A program made the translations under genes and the position numbers. A stretch of 64,000 nucleotides of DNA, taken from the NCBI GenBank assembly GCA_030849945.1, contig JAVDKK010000004.1:372001-436000 (forward strand). Direction: 5' to 3'. The DNA is from Schauerella fraxinea. Lineage in GTDB: Bacteria; Pseudomonadota; Gammaproteobacteria; Burkholderiales; Burkholderiaceae_B. Below are positions 8,774-17,881 of the stretch, piece after piece. Positions within the stretch are counted from its first letter, which is position 1, and each line of letters starts with the position of its first letter. The notes under the pieces were generated by a model. That model saw nothing but the letters and a program-made list of their open reading frames with translations. It was not told the origin of the DNA and searched no databases.

Positions 8774-10244
8774 CGCGAATGTCCTTGACCGGAATCAGGC
8801 CGTCGACGCGCGGCGTAAAGTCGATCCGCTTCGATAACCCGAAGATCTCGCCACCTTCCAGCAGAAACACGAGATAGGCTTGATCGCGGCCGATCTTCAA
8901 CGCTTGCGCGTACAGCGCGGCGCGCTTGGCCACGTCCGCCTCCTGGCGCGCATCGTCGATCAATTTCTTCAATTCGGCGTTGTCATTGGCCGCGGCCACG
9001 CCGCCTTGCGCGTAATAAGCACTCAAGGTGCGATCGGCATCGAGCAACTGGTTCGAGTGGCTGCTGCTGATCTGCGCATCTGTAGGTGCACGGTTCTTGT
9101 TGATGGCGGCGAGATAGTCGGCCCACGCCAGCACCCGGAAGTTCACCTTCAGACCGGCCGCTTCCCAATAGGCCGCAATCGTTTCGGCCAGTTCCTTATC
9201 CTTCAACCAGCGTCCCGAAGGCGCATAGAGGTCGATCGATTTGCCGTAGGCACCGGCCTCCTTGAGCAACGCCGTGGCACGCTTGGGATCGTACGGATAC
9301 GGTTGCAGACTATCGTCGTAGCCGAACCACCCCGGCGCCAGCAACTGGCCCTTGGACACCGCCGCGTACCCGCCAAACAAATCCTTCGCCAGCGCCTCTT
9401 TATCCACCGCGTAGTTCAGGGCCTGCCGCACGCGCACATCCTGCGTCACGCCTTTGAGGGCATTGAGAGACACAAACGGCAGATCCGTGCCGCGCAGCGT
9501 GACCGCACGATCCACGAGCTTGGTGTCTTCGGGCATGACGTTGGTGATGAAATCGAAATCGCCCGCCCGCAAACCAGACAGCCGCGTGCCCGGCTCGGCC
9601 ACGAACCGATATGTCACCTTGTTCACATTGCCCACTGCGCTGGGATTCCAGTAGGTCTTGTTTTTCTCCAGCACGATGCGGTTGCCCTTGGACCAATCGG
9701 CAAGCACATACGGGCCGCTACCGATCGGCTTCTGCCCCAGGTTGCCCTGCTCGATGCCAGCGGGTGCCACGATGGTCAGCCACGACAAGCGTGCCGGCAG
9801 CGCCGGATCGGCGCCATTGGTATGCACGCGCAGCGTGACGGGGTCGACAGCTTCGGCGCTCTTGATGCCGAGGAAGAACGGCCGCTGGCTGGAGGCGGTC
9901 TTGGGATCGACGATGCGGTTGATGCTCGCAGCCGCGGCTGCGGCATCCAGCGGTTGACCGTTGCTGAACGTGAGACCCGGACGCAACGTCACTTCCCACG
10001 TGGCGGCATCGATACTGCGCGGCAGGCTGGCCGCCAATTGCGGCTGCAACTCACCCTTGGGCGTACGCGTGAGCAAGGTTTCGAAGATGTTGCGCGACAC
10101 GGCGCGCTCCGAGCCGTCCTGTGCCGTCTGCGGATCGAGCGTGGAAGGCTCGGTGCCCAAGGCGATGGTGATATCGGCGGCATGGGCGCCACCGATCAAT
10201 GCGCTTGAGGCGAGCACAGCGGCAAGCGTGAGTTTCAGGGACAT
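8763..10244 (-). CDS. Peptide ABC transporter substrate-binding protein (DppA/OppA family 5)
   Basis: A periplasmic solute-binding protein of 493 residues. It starts with a Sec signal peptide (MSLKLTLAAVLASSALIGGA, cleavage probably after AHA at about residue 22), then the family-5 opening ITIALGTEPSTLDPQTAQ and later motifs such as DVRVRQALNYAVDKEAL. ATG at 10244 has GGAG with 6-nt spacing. The family binds peptides but also nickel, glutathione, opines and other ligands, so the ligand is open. It lies 71 nt after the molybdoenzyme gene and directly before the permease genes. Confidence 0.9.
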   Translation of the reverse strand: MSLKLTLAAVLASSALIGGAHAADITIALGTEPSTLDPQTAQDGSERAVSRNIFETLLTRTPKGELQPQLAASLPRSIDAATWEVTLRPGLTFSNGQPLDAAAAAASINRIVDPKTASSQRPFFLGIKSAEAVDPVTLRVHTNGADPALPARLSWLTIVAPAGIEQGNLGQKPIGSGPYVLADWSKGNRIVLEKNKTYWNPSAVGNVNKVTYRFVAEPGTRLSGLRAGDFDFITNVMPEDTKLVDRAVTLRGTDLPFVSLNALKGVTQDVRVRQALNYAVDKEALAKDLFGGYAAVSKGQLLAPGWFGYDDSLQPYPYDPKRATALLKEAGAYGKSIDLYAPSGRWLKDKELAETIAAYWEAAGLKVNFRVLAWADYLAAINKNRAPTDAQISSSHSNQLLDADRTLSAYYAQGGVAAANDNAELKKLIDDARQEADVAKRAALYAQALKIGRDQAYLVFLLEGGEIFGLSKRIDFTPRVDGLIPVKDIRVVQ

Positions 10245-10315
10245 CGGTAACTCCAGAACGGTGCAAGCGAGCACAGGGATTGATAGGGATGACAGCGGTA
10301 GTGGCAGAGCCGCGC

Positions 10316-12628
10316 TCAGCCCGCGGCGCGCGGCACCGCATTCAAGTCGGTCACGTGAAAACCAGGCGCATCCCACGCACGCATGGCAGGTACGGGCGCC
10401 GCGTAGCGTTCGATATCGACCAAGGCCGACTGGGCACTCGGGCCCTGGGCCAATCGCGACGTGCCAATGTCGGCCGTCAGCGCATTCGGATTGCCGTGAC
10501 GATCCAGCCTGCCGTCGGGGTCGGACCACGCGCCGGTGGCCATGATCACGACGCCGCGCATCAGCCCGGCATCGAACCGAACGCCCGCCAGGCATGCACC
10601 GCGATCGTTATGCACACGCACCAGATCGCCATTGGCAATGCCGCGGGCAGCCGCATCCTCGGGATGCATCGCGATCGGTTCGCGGCCCTGAATCTTGTCG
10701 CGGCGCGAAAGTGCCGCCGGGTCCATCTGGCTATGCAGCCGATGCTTGGGCTGATTGGTCAGCAGGTGCAGCGGCCACTTGCGCGCCAGCGCCGCACCCA
10801 GCCACTCCCGAGGCGGCAGCCACGTGGGATGACCCGGGCAATCGTCGTAATCGAATCCGGCAATCGTCTGCGAATGCAGTTCGATACGACCCGACGGCGT
10901 GCCCAGGGGCTTGGCCGCCGGATCGCGCCGAAAGGCCTCGAACAGCACATATTCGCTATCGGCCGGCGGCAACGCCGCATAACCTTGCGCCCAGAATGCA
11001 TCGAACGCCGGCAACGGCACGCCGCGATGCGCGCAGCCGGACCGCATGCCCTCATACACGTGGCGGCACCAGTCCATCTCGCTACGCCCGGCCGTAAAGG
11101 TGTCTTCAAACCCAGCACGTTGTGCCAGCGCCGCGAAAATATCGAAATCGTTGCGGGCCTCGCCTTGAGGCGCGACCGCGCGATGCATCGCAAACACATA
11201 GGGATCGCGTGCCGACCCGCCCACGTCGCAGCGCTCCAGCGGCGTGGTCGCGGGCAGGACGATATCGGCGCGGCGCGCCAACGGCGTCCACCACGACTCG
11301 TGCACGATCACCGTTTCGGGTGTGCGCCACGCTTCGCGCAGGCGGTTCTGGTCCTGATGATGGTGAAAGGGATTGCCACCTGCCCAATAGATCAGCTTGA
11401 TATCGGGATAGACGTGCTCGGCGCCATTGAACGCATATGAGGTTCCAGGCCCGAGCAGCATGTCGGTAATGCGCGCCACCGGAATCGCCAGGCCAGCGGG
11501 ATTGCGCGGCACCGGCACCTCGGGGCCCGGCAACAACCGGCGGGGCTGTCCGATTCCGTTGAGCGATGCATGGCCGAATGCGAAACCGCCACCGGGCAAG
11601 CCGATCTGCCCCACCAGCGACGCCAAGGCAATCAGCGCCCAATACGGCTGCTCGCCATGATCGGCGCGTTGCAATGCCCACGCCGCCGTGAGCAAACTGC
11701 GCTGCGCGACCACGCGATGCGCCAGCGATGCGATCACGTCCGCGGCGATGCCCGTGATGCGCGACGCCCACTGTGCGTCCTTGGCTTGACCATCGCGATC
11801 GCCGCGCAGATAAGCGGCCCACGCCTCGAACCCCACGCAATGCGTGTGCACGAATGACGCGTCGTGGCGCGATTCGCTCAACAACGTATGCGCCATGCCG
11901 AGCATGAGCGCGGTATCGGTGTTCGGCCGAATCGGTATCCATTGCGCATCGATCCCGTGCGGGATATCGGCGCGCGTGGGGCTCACCACGACCAGTTCGA
12001 TACCGGCTTGCTGGGCCTGCGCGAGATACCCCGGCAAGCTATGCAGCCCCGCGCCGCCCGACGTCACCTGCGCATTCTTCAACGGCATGCCGCCAAACGC
12101 CACGATCATGCGCGTATGGTGGAGCACACTCGTCCAATCCGTCACATCGCCGCTGACCGGGCTAATGGTGCCGATCACATGCGGCAGCAGAAACTGCGCC
12201 GCGCCCCAACTGTAGTTGCCGACCTGATCGACGCACCCGCCGCCCTGAAAAAGGAAACGGCGGATCAAACTGCGCGCATGATGCACGCGCCCCGCCGACG
12301 ACCAGCCGTAGGAGCCGCCGAAAATGCCGCCTGCGCCGTGATCGCGCCGCACCCGCGCCAACTCGCCGGCCACCATATCGAGCGCCTCGTCCCACGACAC
12401 CTCCACGTATTCATCGCCTTCCCGATCGCGATTGCCTTCGAGCCATCCGCGCCGCACCGCCGGACGCTTTACGCGTAACGGCGAATGCACCATTTCAGCA
12501 ATCGAGTCCAGCATGGGCGACGGCGCCGCGTCAGCCTCGAACGGCTCGCAACGGATCAGACGGCCAGCCTCGACCACTGCTGTAAAAGCCCCCCAATGGG
12601 CCAGCGACGGATGGCGGGTTTGTGTCAT
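10316..12628 (-). CDS. Molybdopterin oxidoreductase, BisC/TorA-type S/N-oxide reductase, cytoplasmic
   Basis: A 770-residue member of the DMSO-reductase superfamily binding bis-molybdopterin guanine dinucleotide. Features seen: GSYGWSSAGR near 105-113, GNYSWGAAQ with Ser140 as the likely Mo ligand (serine marks the DMSO/TMAO/biotin-sulfoxide reductase branch), the cofactor segment FGGMPLKNAQVTSGG, and a C-terminal LLTNQPKHRLHSQMD. There is no N-terminal Fe-S cysteine cluster and no twin-arginine leader, so it is more like cytoplasmic BisC than periplasmic TorA. The ATG at 12628 is the first in frame; no clear Shine-Dalgarno. It heads a seven-gene operon with a peptide-type ABC importer, suggesting reduction of an imported S- or N-oxide, but that is inference. 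Confidence 0.9.
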   Translation of the reverse strand: MTQTRHPSLAHWGAFTAVVEAGRLIRCEPFEADAAPSPMLDSIAEMVHSPLRVKRPAVRRGWLEGNRDREGDEYVEVSWDEALDMVAGELARVRRDHGAGGIFGGSYGWSSAGRVHHARSLIRRFLFQGGGCVDQVGNYSWGAAQFLLPHVIGTISPVSGDVTDWTSVLHHTRMIVAFGGMPLKNAQVTSGGAGLHSLPGYLAQAQQAGIELVVVSPTRADIPHGIDAQWIPIRPNTDTALMLGMAHTLLSESRHDASFVHTHCVGFEAWAAYLRGDRDGQAKDAQWASRITGIAADVIASLAHRVVAQRSLLTAAWALQRADHGEQPYWALIALASLVGQIGLPGGGFAFGHASLNGIGQPRRLLPGPEVPVPRNPAGLAIPVARITDMLLGPGTSYAFNGAEHVYPDIKLIYWAGGNPFHHHQDQNRLREAWRTPETVIVHESWWTPLARRADIVLPATTPLERCDVGGSARDPYVFAMHRAVAPQGEARNDFDIFAALAQRAGFEDTFTAGRSEMDWCRHVYEGMRSGCAHRGVPLPAFDAFWAQGYAALPPADSEYVLFEAFRRDPAAKPLGTPSGRIELHSQTIAGFDYDDCPGHPTWLPPREWLGAALARKWPLHLLTNQPKHRLHSQMDPAALSRRDKIQGREPIAMHPEDAAARGIANGDLVRVHNDRGACLAGVRFDAGLMRGVVIMATGAWSDPDGRLDRHGNPNALTADIGTSRLAQGPSAQSALVDIERYAAPVPAMRAWDAPGFHVTDLNAVPRAAG

Positions 12629-12874
12629 GCAATCCAGAAAAAAGAAGGTCTGGTTATCGTAAATCGATCCTGAACACGGTGCACCTTGAAGCCTGCCGCG
12701 GACGCGATCACCTGATCTTTCAAATCATACGTGGCTGCGCATGCATCGCCGCACCGGCGAACGCGACATCCGTATCAAAACGCGAGGGGAAGCAACGGCA
12801 TCGTCAAAGGGTGGTTTACACCTGCGGAACACGGTATTTTCTGGGGTACCCGATCACAAAAAAGGAAATCGACG

Positions 12875-13264
12875 ATGGGCTTTCAAAAACGGTTGCTCGC
12901 GCTGGCGTTGCCTGCAGCGATCCTGATGACGCTCAGCCTGCACGCACGCGCGGAGACCACCACGCTGAAAGTGAAACATGCCGTCGTCGCCAAGGATGAA
13001 CACACGGCGCTCGATGTGATCGACATCACGCTTGCGCCGGAGAGCCGCCGCAACTTGGGCGCATTCACCAAAGACCGCGTGGGCAAGCAGATCCACTTGC
13101 GCGCGGGCGATGTGCTGCTCACCTCGGTCACCGTGCAAAGCCCCATCGCAACCAGCAGCCTGCGGCTCACGGCAGGTGTGGAAGGATTTGGCGGCAGGTC
13201 GGCAGACGAAATTGCAAACCGGCTGAACCAGGGTGGATCGCTGTCGGTGTCGGACGACAAATAA
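12875..13264 (+). CDS. Secreted small protein resembling the SecD P1-head subdomain
   Basis: A 129-residue protein with a clear Sec signal peptide (MGFQKRLLALALPAAILMTL, cleavage near HARA). The mature part has the pattern ESRRNLGAFTKDRVGKQI, then LLTSVTVQSPI, SADEIANRLNQGG and LSVSD. This resembles the head subdomain of the first periplasmic domain of SecD/SecF (typically an NLG..GK.I...V.....PI...I.G.F...EA..LA..L..G pattern), here as a stand-alone periplasmic protein with no transmembrane helices beyond the signal. The assignment is by eye and moderate. ATG at 12875 has AAAGGA 8 nt upstream. The gene is divergent from the molybdoenzyme. Confidence 0.6.
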   Translation: MGFQKRLLALALPAAILMTLSLHARAETTTLKVKHAVVAKDEHTALDVIDITLAPESRRNLGAFTKDRVGKQIHLRAGDVLLTSVTVQSPIATSSLRLTAGVEGFGGRSADEIANRLNQGGSLSVSDDK

Positions 13265-13270
13265 CGCATC

Positions 13271-13672
13271 GTGGCCCGTATCCTCAATCCCCTCGCCGCC
13301 CGCTCCAGCGCCAAGCACAGCGCACTTGCGTGGATCCTGGAAGCCTTCGAGCGAGACGCCACCTATCTGCATAAGCGGATGTTCGGTTGCGACGCGGTCT
13401 ACCTCGATGGCAACTTGTGCCTGGTCGTAGCCGACCGCGATGATCCTTGGGATGGCGTGCTCGTATGCACGTCGCAAGATCGCCACGCAGCCCTCATCGA
13501 CGACATCCCTGCGTTGCAGCCCCACCCCGTGCTGGGCAAGTGGCTCTATGTCAGTCAACACGATGCCGCGTTCGAGGACGCCACCGCCGCGATCACGGCG
13601 CTTATCCTCCAACGCGATCCACGCATCGGCGTCGAACCGAAACCGCGCATGCGCCGATCGAAGACGCGCTGA
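13271..13672 (+). CDS. Hypothetical protein, TfoX-N-like
   Basis: A 133-residue protein starting at GTG 13271, only 6 nt after the preceding stop, so probably co-translated. The segment KRMFGCDAVYLDGNLCLVVA resembles the opening of TfoX/Sxy N-terminal domains, and the later part (GVLVCTSQDRHAAL, GKWLYVSQHDAAFED) would fit that small alpha/beta fold. The C terminus is basic (PKPRMRRSKTR). I would not infer competence regulation from this: the TfoX-N family is widespread and mostly uncharacterised. No signal peptide. Confidence 0.55.
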   Translation: MARILNPLAARSSAKHSALAWILEAFERDATYLHKRMFGCDAVYLDGNLCLVVADRDDPWDGVLVCTSQDRHAALIDDIPALQPHPVLGKWLYVSQHDAAFEDATAAITALILQRDPRIGVEPKPRMRRSKTR

Positions 13673-13690
13673 CGGTCGGTCGAGTCGATC

Positions 13691-13764
13691 GGTCGATTGC
13701 CTGAACCGTTCGATTACTTAGATCGGTCGATTGCTTAAATCGTTCGATTGCTCAAATCGTTCGA
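13691..13764. repeat. 17-bp tandem repeat (minisatellite), four units plus a fragment
   Basis: Four consecutive 17-bp units, consensus G(G/T)TCGATTGCTTAAATC, start at 13691, 13708, 13725 and 13742, with a partial fifth at 13759. The second base alternates G, T, G, T, so the array may have grown as 34-bp doublets. It lies between the TfoX-like and M20 peptidase genes. Confidence 0.9.
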
Positions 13765-13889
13765 CCGGTAGTCCGCCCTCACCCGACGCCCGCCCGTCGA
13801 TCGCCACCTGCGGTTATCCCCCAACGACATCGGCTGCGCTTTCCTCTACCCTCATGCTTTGCGATTCACACCGGCAATGGGCAGACAGC

Positions 13890-15368
13890 ATGAGTAAAGA
13901 ACAGGCATTCGAACACGCGGCGCGCACGTTTACCGACGGCAGCTTCGAGCGCGAACTCGCACGGCGCGTGGCCGTGCCTTCGGTGAGCGGTCCGGATGCC
14001 GACGACGCGCCCTTGATGGCGTATTTCGAAACCATCTTGCAGCCCGACCTCGAGTCGATGGGCTTTACCTGTACCTATCTGCCCAACCCGCTTGCGGGTC
14101 AATCGCCGTTTCTGCTGGCCGAGCGTAACGAATCTCCCGACGCGCTCACCGTACTGAGCTACGGCCATGGCGACGTGGTGCCCGGTTATGACGACCAATG
14201 GGAAGCCGGCCTGTCGCCCTGGACGCTCACGCTGCGCGACGGCGCCTGGTACGGCCGGGGCATTGCCGACAACAAAGGTCAACACACCATCAATTTCGCG
14301 GCCCTGCGCGCGGTGCTGGACGCCCGCAACGGCAAGCTGGGCTACAACGTGAAAGCCTTGTTCGAATTGGGCGAAGAGCGCAGTTCGCCCGGCCTGCGTC
14401 AAATATGTGCGCAGCATCGCGACGCGCTTGAGGCCGACGTGTTCATTGCCTCCGACGGCCCGCGCGTGAGCATCGACGAGCCGACCATCTTCCTGGGATC
14501 GCGCGGCTCGCTCGTCTTCGAACTCTCGTGCAATTTGCGCGAAGGCGGTCTGCATTCAGGCAACTGGGGCGGCATCATGAAGAATCCCGCCGTGTTGCTC
14601 GCCAACGCGATCGGCACGCTGGTGGATGGACGCGGCCGCATCGTCATTGACGGCCTGCTGCCGCCTGCCATTCCGGATTCGGTGCGTGCGGTGCTTGCCA
14701 AACTCACGGTGGATAGCAAGAGCCTGGGCAAACGCATCGACGACGATTGGGGCGAACCGGGGTTAACCGCAGCCGAACGCTTGCTGGGATGGAATACGCT
14801 CGAAGTGCTCACGCTGCATGCCGGCAATCCCGCCAAACCCGTCAATGCCATTCCGCCCTCTGCAAGCGCGCACGTGCAACTGCGTTTCGTCGTGGGCACG
14901 AACTGGCGCGAGGCCGAATCCATCCTGCGCGCCCATCTCGATCAGGCGGGCTACACCGACATTAACGTCAAGATCGTGCGCGGTTCTCCTGCCACGCGTC
15001 TGGATCCGGCAAGCCCCTGGGTGACGTGGGTAAAAGACGCGATCGCGCAGGCCACCGGCGCCGAACCTTCGGTGGTGCCCAATCTGGGCGGCACCGTGCC
15101 CAACGACGCCTTCTCCGACATCCTCGGGCTCCCGACGATCTGGGTGCCCCATTCGTACCCCGGCTGCAAGCAGCACGCGGCAAACGAGCATTTGCCGCTG
15201 AACATCGTGCAGCAGGGATTGCGCATGATGACGTCGGTGTTTTGGGAGCTTGGCGAAGCGTCGGCGCAAGCTGCATGGCGTGAGGCTTCAGCGCAGGCCG
15301 CAATGCCCGCCACAACGCAGTCCGCAAAGCGAACTGCAACGCGCGCTGCAACGCAAACCAACGCGTAG
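13890..15368 (+). CDS. M20-family metallopeptidase (dipeptidase/carboxypeptidase-like)
   Basis: A cytoplasmic zinc peptidase of 492 residues. The M20 signature SYGHGDVVPGYDDQW gives metal ligand His93 and Asp95; GRGIADNKGQ provides the bridging Asp127; LFELGEERSSPG supplies the catalytic Glu and adjacent ligand (Glu162/163). HSGNWGG is the dimerisation-domain motif expected after these, and GCKQHAANEHLP carries the last His ligand. The frame is open from 13731, but homology starts near MSKEQAFEHAART, so I chose ATG 13890. The final ~36 residues form an Ala/Thr-rich tail (SAQAAWREASAQAAMPATTQ and on) not expected in the family. Substrate unknown. Confidence 0.88.
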   Translation: MSKEQAFEHAARTFTDGSFERELARRVAVPSVSGPDADDAPLMAYFETILQPDLESMGFTCTYLPNPLAGQSPFLLAERNESPDALTVLSYGHGDVVPGYDDQWEAGLSPWTLTLRDGAWYGRGIADNKGQHTINFAALRAVLDARNGKLGYNVKALFELGEERSSPGLRQICAQHRDALEADVFIASDGPRVSIDEPTIFLGSRGSLVFELSCNLREGGLHSGNWGGIMKNPAVLLANAIGTLVDGRGRIVIDGLLPPAIPDSVRAVLAKLTVDSKSLGKRIDDDWGEPGLTAAERLLGWNTLEVLTLHAGNPAKPVNAIPPSASAHVQLRFVVGTNWREAESILRAHLDQAGYTDINVKIVRGSPATRLDPASPWVTWVKDAIAQATGAEPSVVPNLGGTVPNDAFSDILGLPTIWVPHSYPGCKQHAANEHLPLNIVQQGLRMMTSVFWELGEASAQAAWREASAQAAMPATTQSAKRTATRAATQTNA

Positions 15369-15474
15369 GCGTTACCGCTGGGCACCACCCGTGCCGCGCG
15401 TACCCGATGGCGCCCGCGCGCGATGCCGCTCGCATGAGGCGCCCCGCCTCACCGCATCCTGAACACGGCGCCCA

Positions 15475-15505
15475 TAAAAAAACCCGAGGTTGCCCTCGGG
15501 TTTTT
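15475..15505. terminator. Bidirectional terminator between the M20 peptidase and gltA
   Basis: A 9-bp stem AACCCGAGG / CCTCGGGTT with a TTGC loop, preceded by an A-run and followed by a T-run. It can stop transcription from both convergent genes. Confidence 0.93.
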
Positions 15506-15546
15506 CACTTCGACTCGCGCGCATCACGCGCGCAAGTTTTAGTGGA

Positions 15547-16857
15547 TCAACGCTTGTCCATCGGCGGCACCGCGCGGGTGACCGGGCCGGTGAACAACTG
15601 ACGCGGACGGCCGATCTTGTAATCGGGATCCGACAGCATTTCGTTCCATTGCGCAATCCAGCCCACCGTACGCGCCAACGCAAAAATCGCGGTGAACAAC
15701 GACGTCGGGATGCCGATGGCGCGTTGCACGATACCCGAGTAAAAGTCGACGTTCGGGTACAGCTTGCGTTCCACGAAGTACGGATCTTCCAGCGCAATGC
15801 GCTCGAGTTCCATGGCCAGCTTGAACAACGGATCGTCTTGCAGATTCAGCGCTTCGAGCACTTCCTTGCACGTCTGCTGCATCAGCTTGGCGCGCGGATC
15901 GTAGTTCTTGTAGACGCGGTGACCGAAGCCCATCAGGCGCACGCCCGAGTTCTTGTCTTTCACCTTCTCCATGAACTCGCCCACTTTCTCGACGCCGCCA
16001 TTGGCTTGCAGCTCTTCGAGCATTTGCAGGCACGCTTCGTTGGCGCCACCGTGAGCCGGACCCCACAGGCACGCCACGCCGGCGGCAATGGCCGCAAACG
16101 GGTTCGTGCCCGACGAGCCGCACAAACGCACGGTCGACGTCGACGCGTTTTGTTCGTGGTCGGCATGCAGGATGAAGATGCGATCGAGCGCGCGCTCAAC
16201 CACTTCGTTGACCTTGTAGTCTTCGCACGGCGTGGCAAACATCATGCGCAGGAAGTTGCCCGTGTAGGACAAATCATTTTGCGGATAGATGAACGGCTGA
16301 CCTTGCGAGTACTTATATGCCATCGCGACCAGGGTCGGCATCTTGGCGATCAAGCGGATCGCCGAAATGTGGCGGTGCTGGGGATTCGTGATGTCGTTGG
16401 AGTCGTGATAGAACGCCGACAGCGCGCCCACCAGACCGGTCAACACAGCCATCGGGTGTGCATCGCGGCGGAAGCCGCGCAGGAAGAAATGCAACTGCTC
16501 GTTGACCATCGTGTGATGGGTCACCTGATGATCGAAATCGGCCTTTTGCTCAGCGTTCGGCAGGTCGCCATTCAGGATGGTGTAGCAGATGTCGAGGAAG
16601 TCGCAGTTGGTCGCGAGCTCTTCGATGGGGTAACCGCGATACAGCAGTTCGCCCTTGTCGCCGTCGATATAGGTGATCCCCGACGCGCACGCAGCCGTCG
16701 ACATGAAACCGGGATCGAACGTGAACATGCCCGTCTGACCGTACAACTTGCGGATATCGATTACGTCCGGACCTTCCGTGCCTTGAAACACGGGAAACTC
16801 AACGGACTTGCTGCCATCCGAAAACGATAGGGTGGCTTTCTTATCGGACAATTTCAT
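15547..16857 (-). CDS. gltA: Citrate synthase (type II, hexameric)
   Basis: Condenses oxaloacetate and acetyl-CoA to citrate, the entry step of the TCA cycle. At 436 residues it has the long N-terminal region of Gram-negative type II enzymes. Catalytic residues are visible as His269 (GPAHGGANE), His313 (GFGHRVYK) and Asp371 (NVDFYSG); HADHEQNAST at 231-240 is also conserved. I start at ATG 16857 (MKLSDKKATLSF) because GAGGAA lies 6 nt upstream. It follows sdhE by 19 nt and is the last gene of the sdh run. Transcription probably ends at the bidirectional hairpin downstream. Confidence 0.97.
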   Translation of the reverse strand: MKLSDKKATLSFSDGSKSVEFPVFQGTEGPDVIDIRKLYGQTGMFTFDPGFMSTAACASGITYIDGDKGELLYRGYPIEELATNCDFLDICYTILNGDLPNAEQKADFDHQVTHHTMVNEQLHFFLRGFRRDAHPMAVLTGLVGALSAFYHDSNDITNPQHRHISAIRLIAKMPTLVAMAYKYSQGQPFIYPQNDLSYTGNFLRMMFATPCEDYKVNEVVERALDRIFILHADHEQNASTSTVRLCGSSGTNPFAAIAAGVACLWGPAHGGANEACLQMLEELQANGGVEKVGEFMEKVKDKNSGVRLMGFGHRVYKNYDPRAKLMQQTCKEVLEALNLQDDPLFKLAMELERIALEDPYFVERKLYPNVDFYSGIVQRAIGIPTSLFTAIFALARTVGWIAQWNEMLSDPDYKIGRPRQLFTGPVTRAVPPMDKR

Positions 16858-16876
16858 CGTTATTTCCTCAGATAAT

Positions 16877-17155
16877 TTAGAGCGCGCGCATCTTGCCGAT
16901 GATGTCATGGATCAAGGGCGTATCCAATCCACCTTCGGGTTGAGCGCGGTTCAGCAGAATGTCGAGCAGTTCGTTGTCTCCAAGCTCGAACAACTGCGTC
17001 AAGGCAGTCACGTCGATATCCGTCAGCTCAGTCTCGTAAGCGTCAAGATATCGCGTAAAGATCAAATCGTTTTCCAGCAAGCCGCGACGCGCCCGCCAAC
17101 GCAGACGCGCACGGCCCAGCTCTGAAAGCTTTTGTGCGCCGGAATCCTGCGTCAC
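16877..17155 (-). CDS. sdhE: Succinate dehydrogenase flavinylation factor SdhE (CptB family)
   Basis: A small 92-residue protein promoting covalent FAD attachment to SdhA. The core LGRARLRWRARRGLLENDLI contains the family RGxxE motif (RGLLE) essential in characterised SdhE proteins; the acidic C-terminal half (YETELTDIDVTALTQLFELG) also fits. The start is GTG 17155, which overlaps the sdhB stop in a GTGA junction; the longer frame upstream runs through sdhB. Its place directly between sdhB and gltA agrees with the role. Confidence 0.92.
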   Translation of the reverse strand: MTQDSGAQKLSELGRARLRWRARRGLLENDLIFTRYLDAYETELTDIDVTALTQLFELGDNELLDILLNRAQPEGGLDTPLIHDIIGKMRAL

Positions 17156-17868
17156 ACCGACCGCCGGACCATCAACTCTTTGATCTTGCCGATTGCCTTC
17201 GTCGGATTCAGGCCCTTGGGACAGACGTCGACGCAGTTCATGATGGTGTGGCAACGGAACAAACGATACGGATCTTCAAGGTCGTCCAAACGCTGACCGG
17301 TCGCTTCGTCGCGGCTGTCCGCGATGAAACGATAAGCCTGCAACAGACCGGCGGGACCCACGAACTTGTCGGGGTTCCACCAGAACGAGGGGCACGATGT
17401 GGAGCAGCACGCGCACAGAATGCATTCGTACAGACCGTCGAGCTCTTCGCGCGCTTCCGGAGATTGGAGGCGCTCTTTTTCGGGCGGCGGCGTATCGTTG
17501 ATCAGGTACGGCTTGATCGAATGATACTGATTGAAGAAGTGCGTCATGTCCACGATCAGATCGCGGATCACGGGCAGGCCCGGCAGGGGCTTGAGAACGA
17601 TGGGTTCTTTCAGCTCACGCAGGTTAGTGGTACAGGCAAGACCGTTCTTACCGTTGATGTTCATGGCGTCGGAGCCGCAAACACCTTCGCGGCACGACCG
17701 GCGCAAGGCCAGGCTGTCATCCACGTCATTCTTGATGCGCACCAGCGCATCAAGCAACATCTTGTCGGTCGGCAGCAGCTCGACGTCGAGCTTTTGCATA
17801 TACGGACGCTCATCCTTGTCAGGATCGTAGCGGTAGATCTCGAACTTCACGATACGTTTGGTGCTCAT
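17152..17868 (-). CDS. sdhB: Succinate dehydrogenase iron-sulfur subunit
   Basis: The electron-transfer subunit of complex II, 238 residues. The [2Fe-2S] ligands are C59, C64 and C79, with an Asp at the third position as in E. coli (SCREGVCGSD). The [4Fe-4S] and [3Fe-4S] ligands come from C149/C152/C155 with C159 (CILCACCSTSCP) and C206/C212/C216 (CHTIMNCVDVCP). ATG 17868 opens MSTKRIVKFEIYRYDP with GCAGGA upstream. It begins 13 nt after the sdhA stop and overlaps sdhE. Confidence 0.97.
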   Translation of the reverse strand: MSTKRIVKFEIYRYDPDKDERPYMQKLDVELLPTDKMLLDALVRIKNDVDDSLALRRSCREGVCGSDAMNINGKNGLACTTNLRELKEPIVLKPLPGLPVIRDLIVDMTHFFNQYHSIKPYLINDTPPPEKERLQSPEAREELDGLYECILCACCSTSCPSFWWNPDKFVGPAGLLQAYRFIADSRDEATGQRLDDLEDPYRLFRCHTIMNCVDVCPKGLNPTKAIGKIKELMVRRSV

Positions 17869-17881
17869 GCCAGCATCCTGC

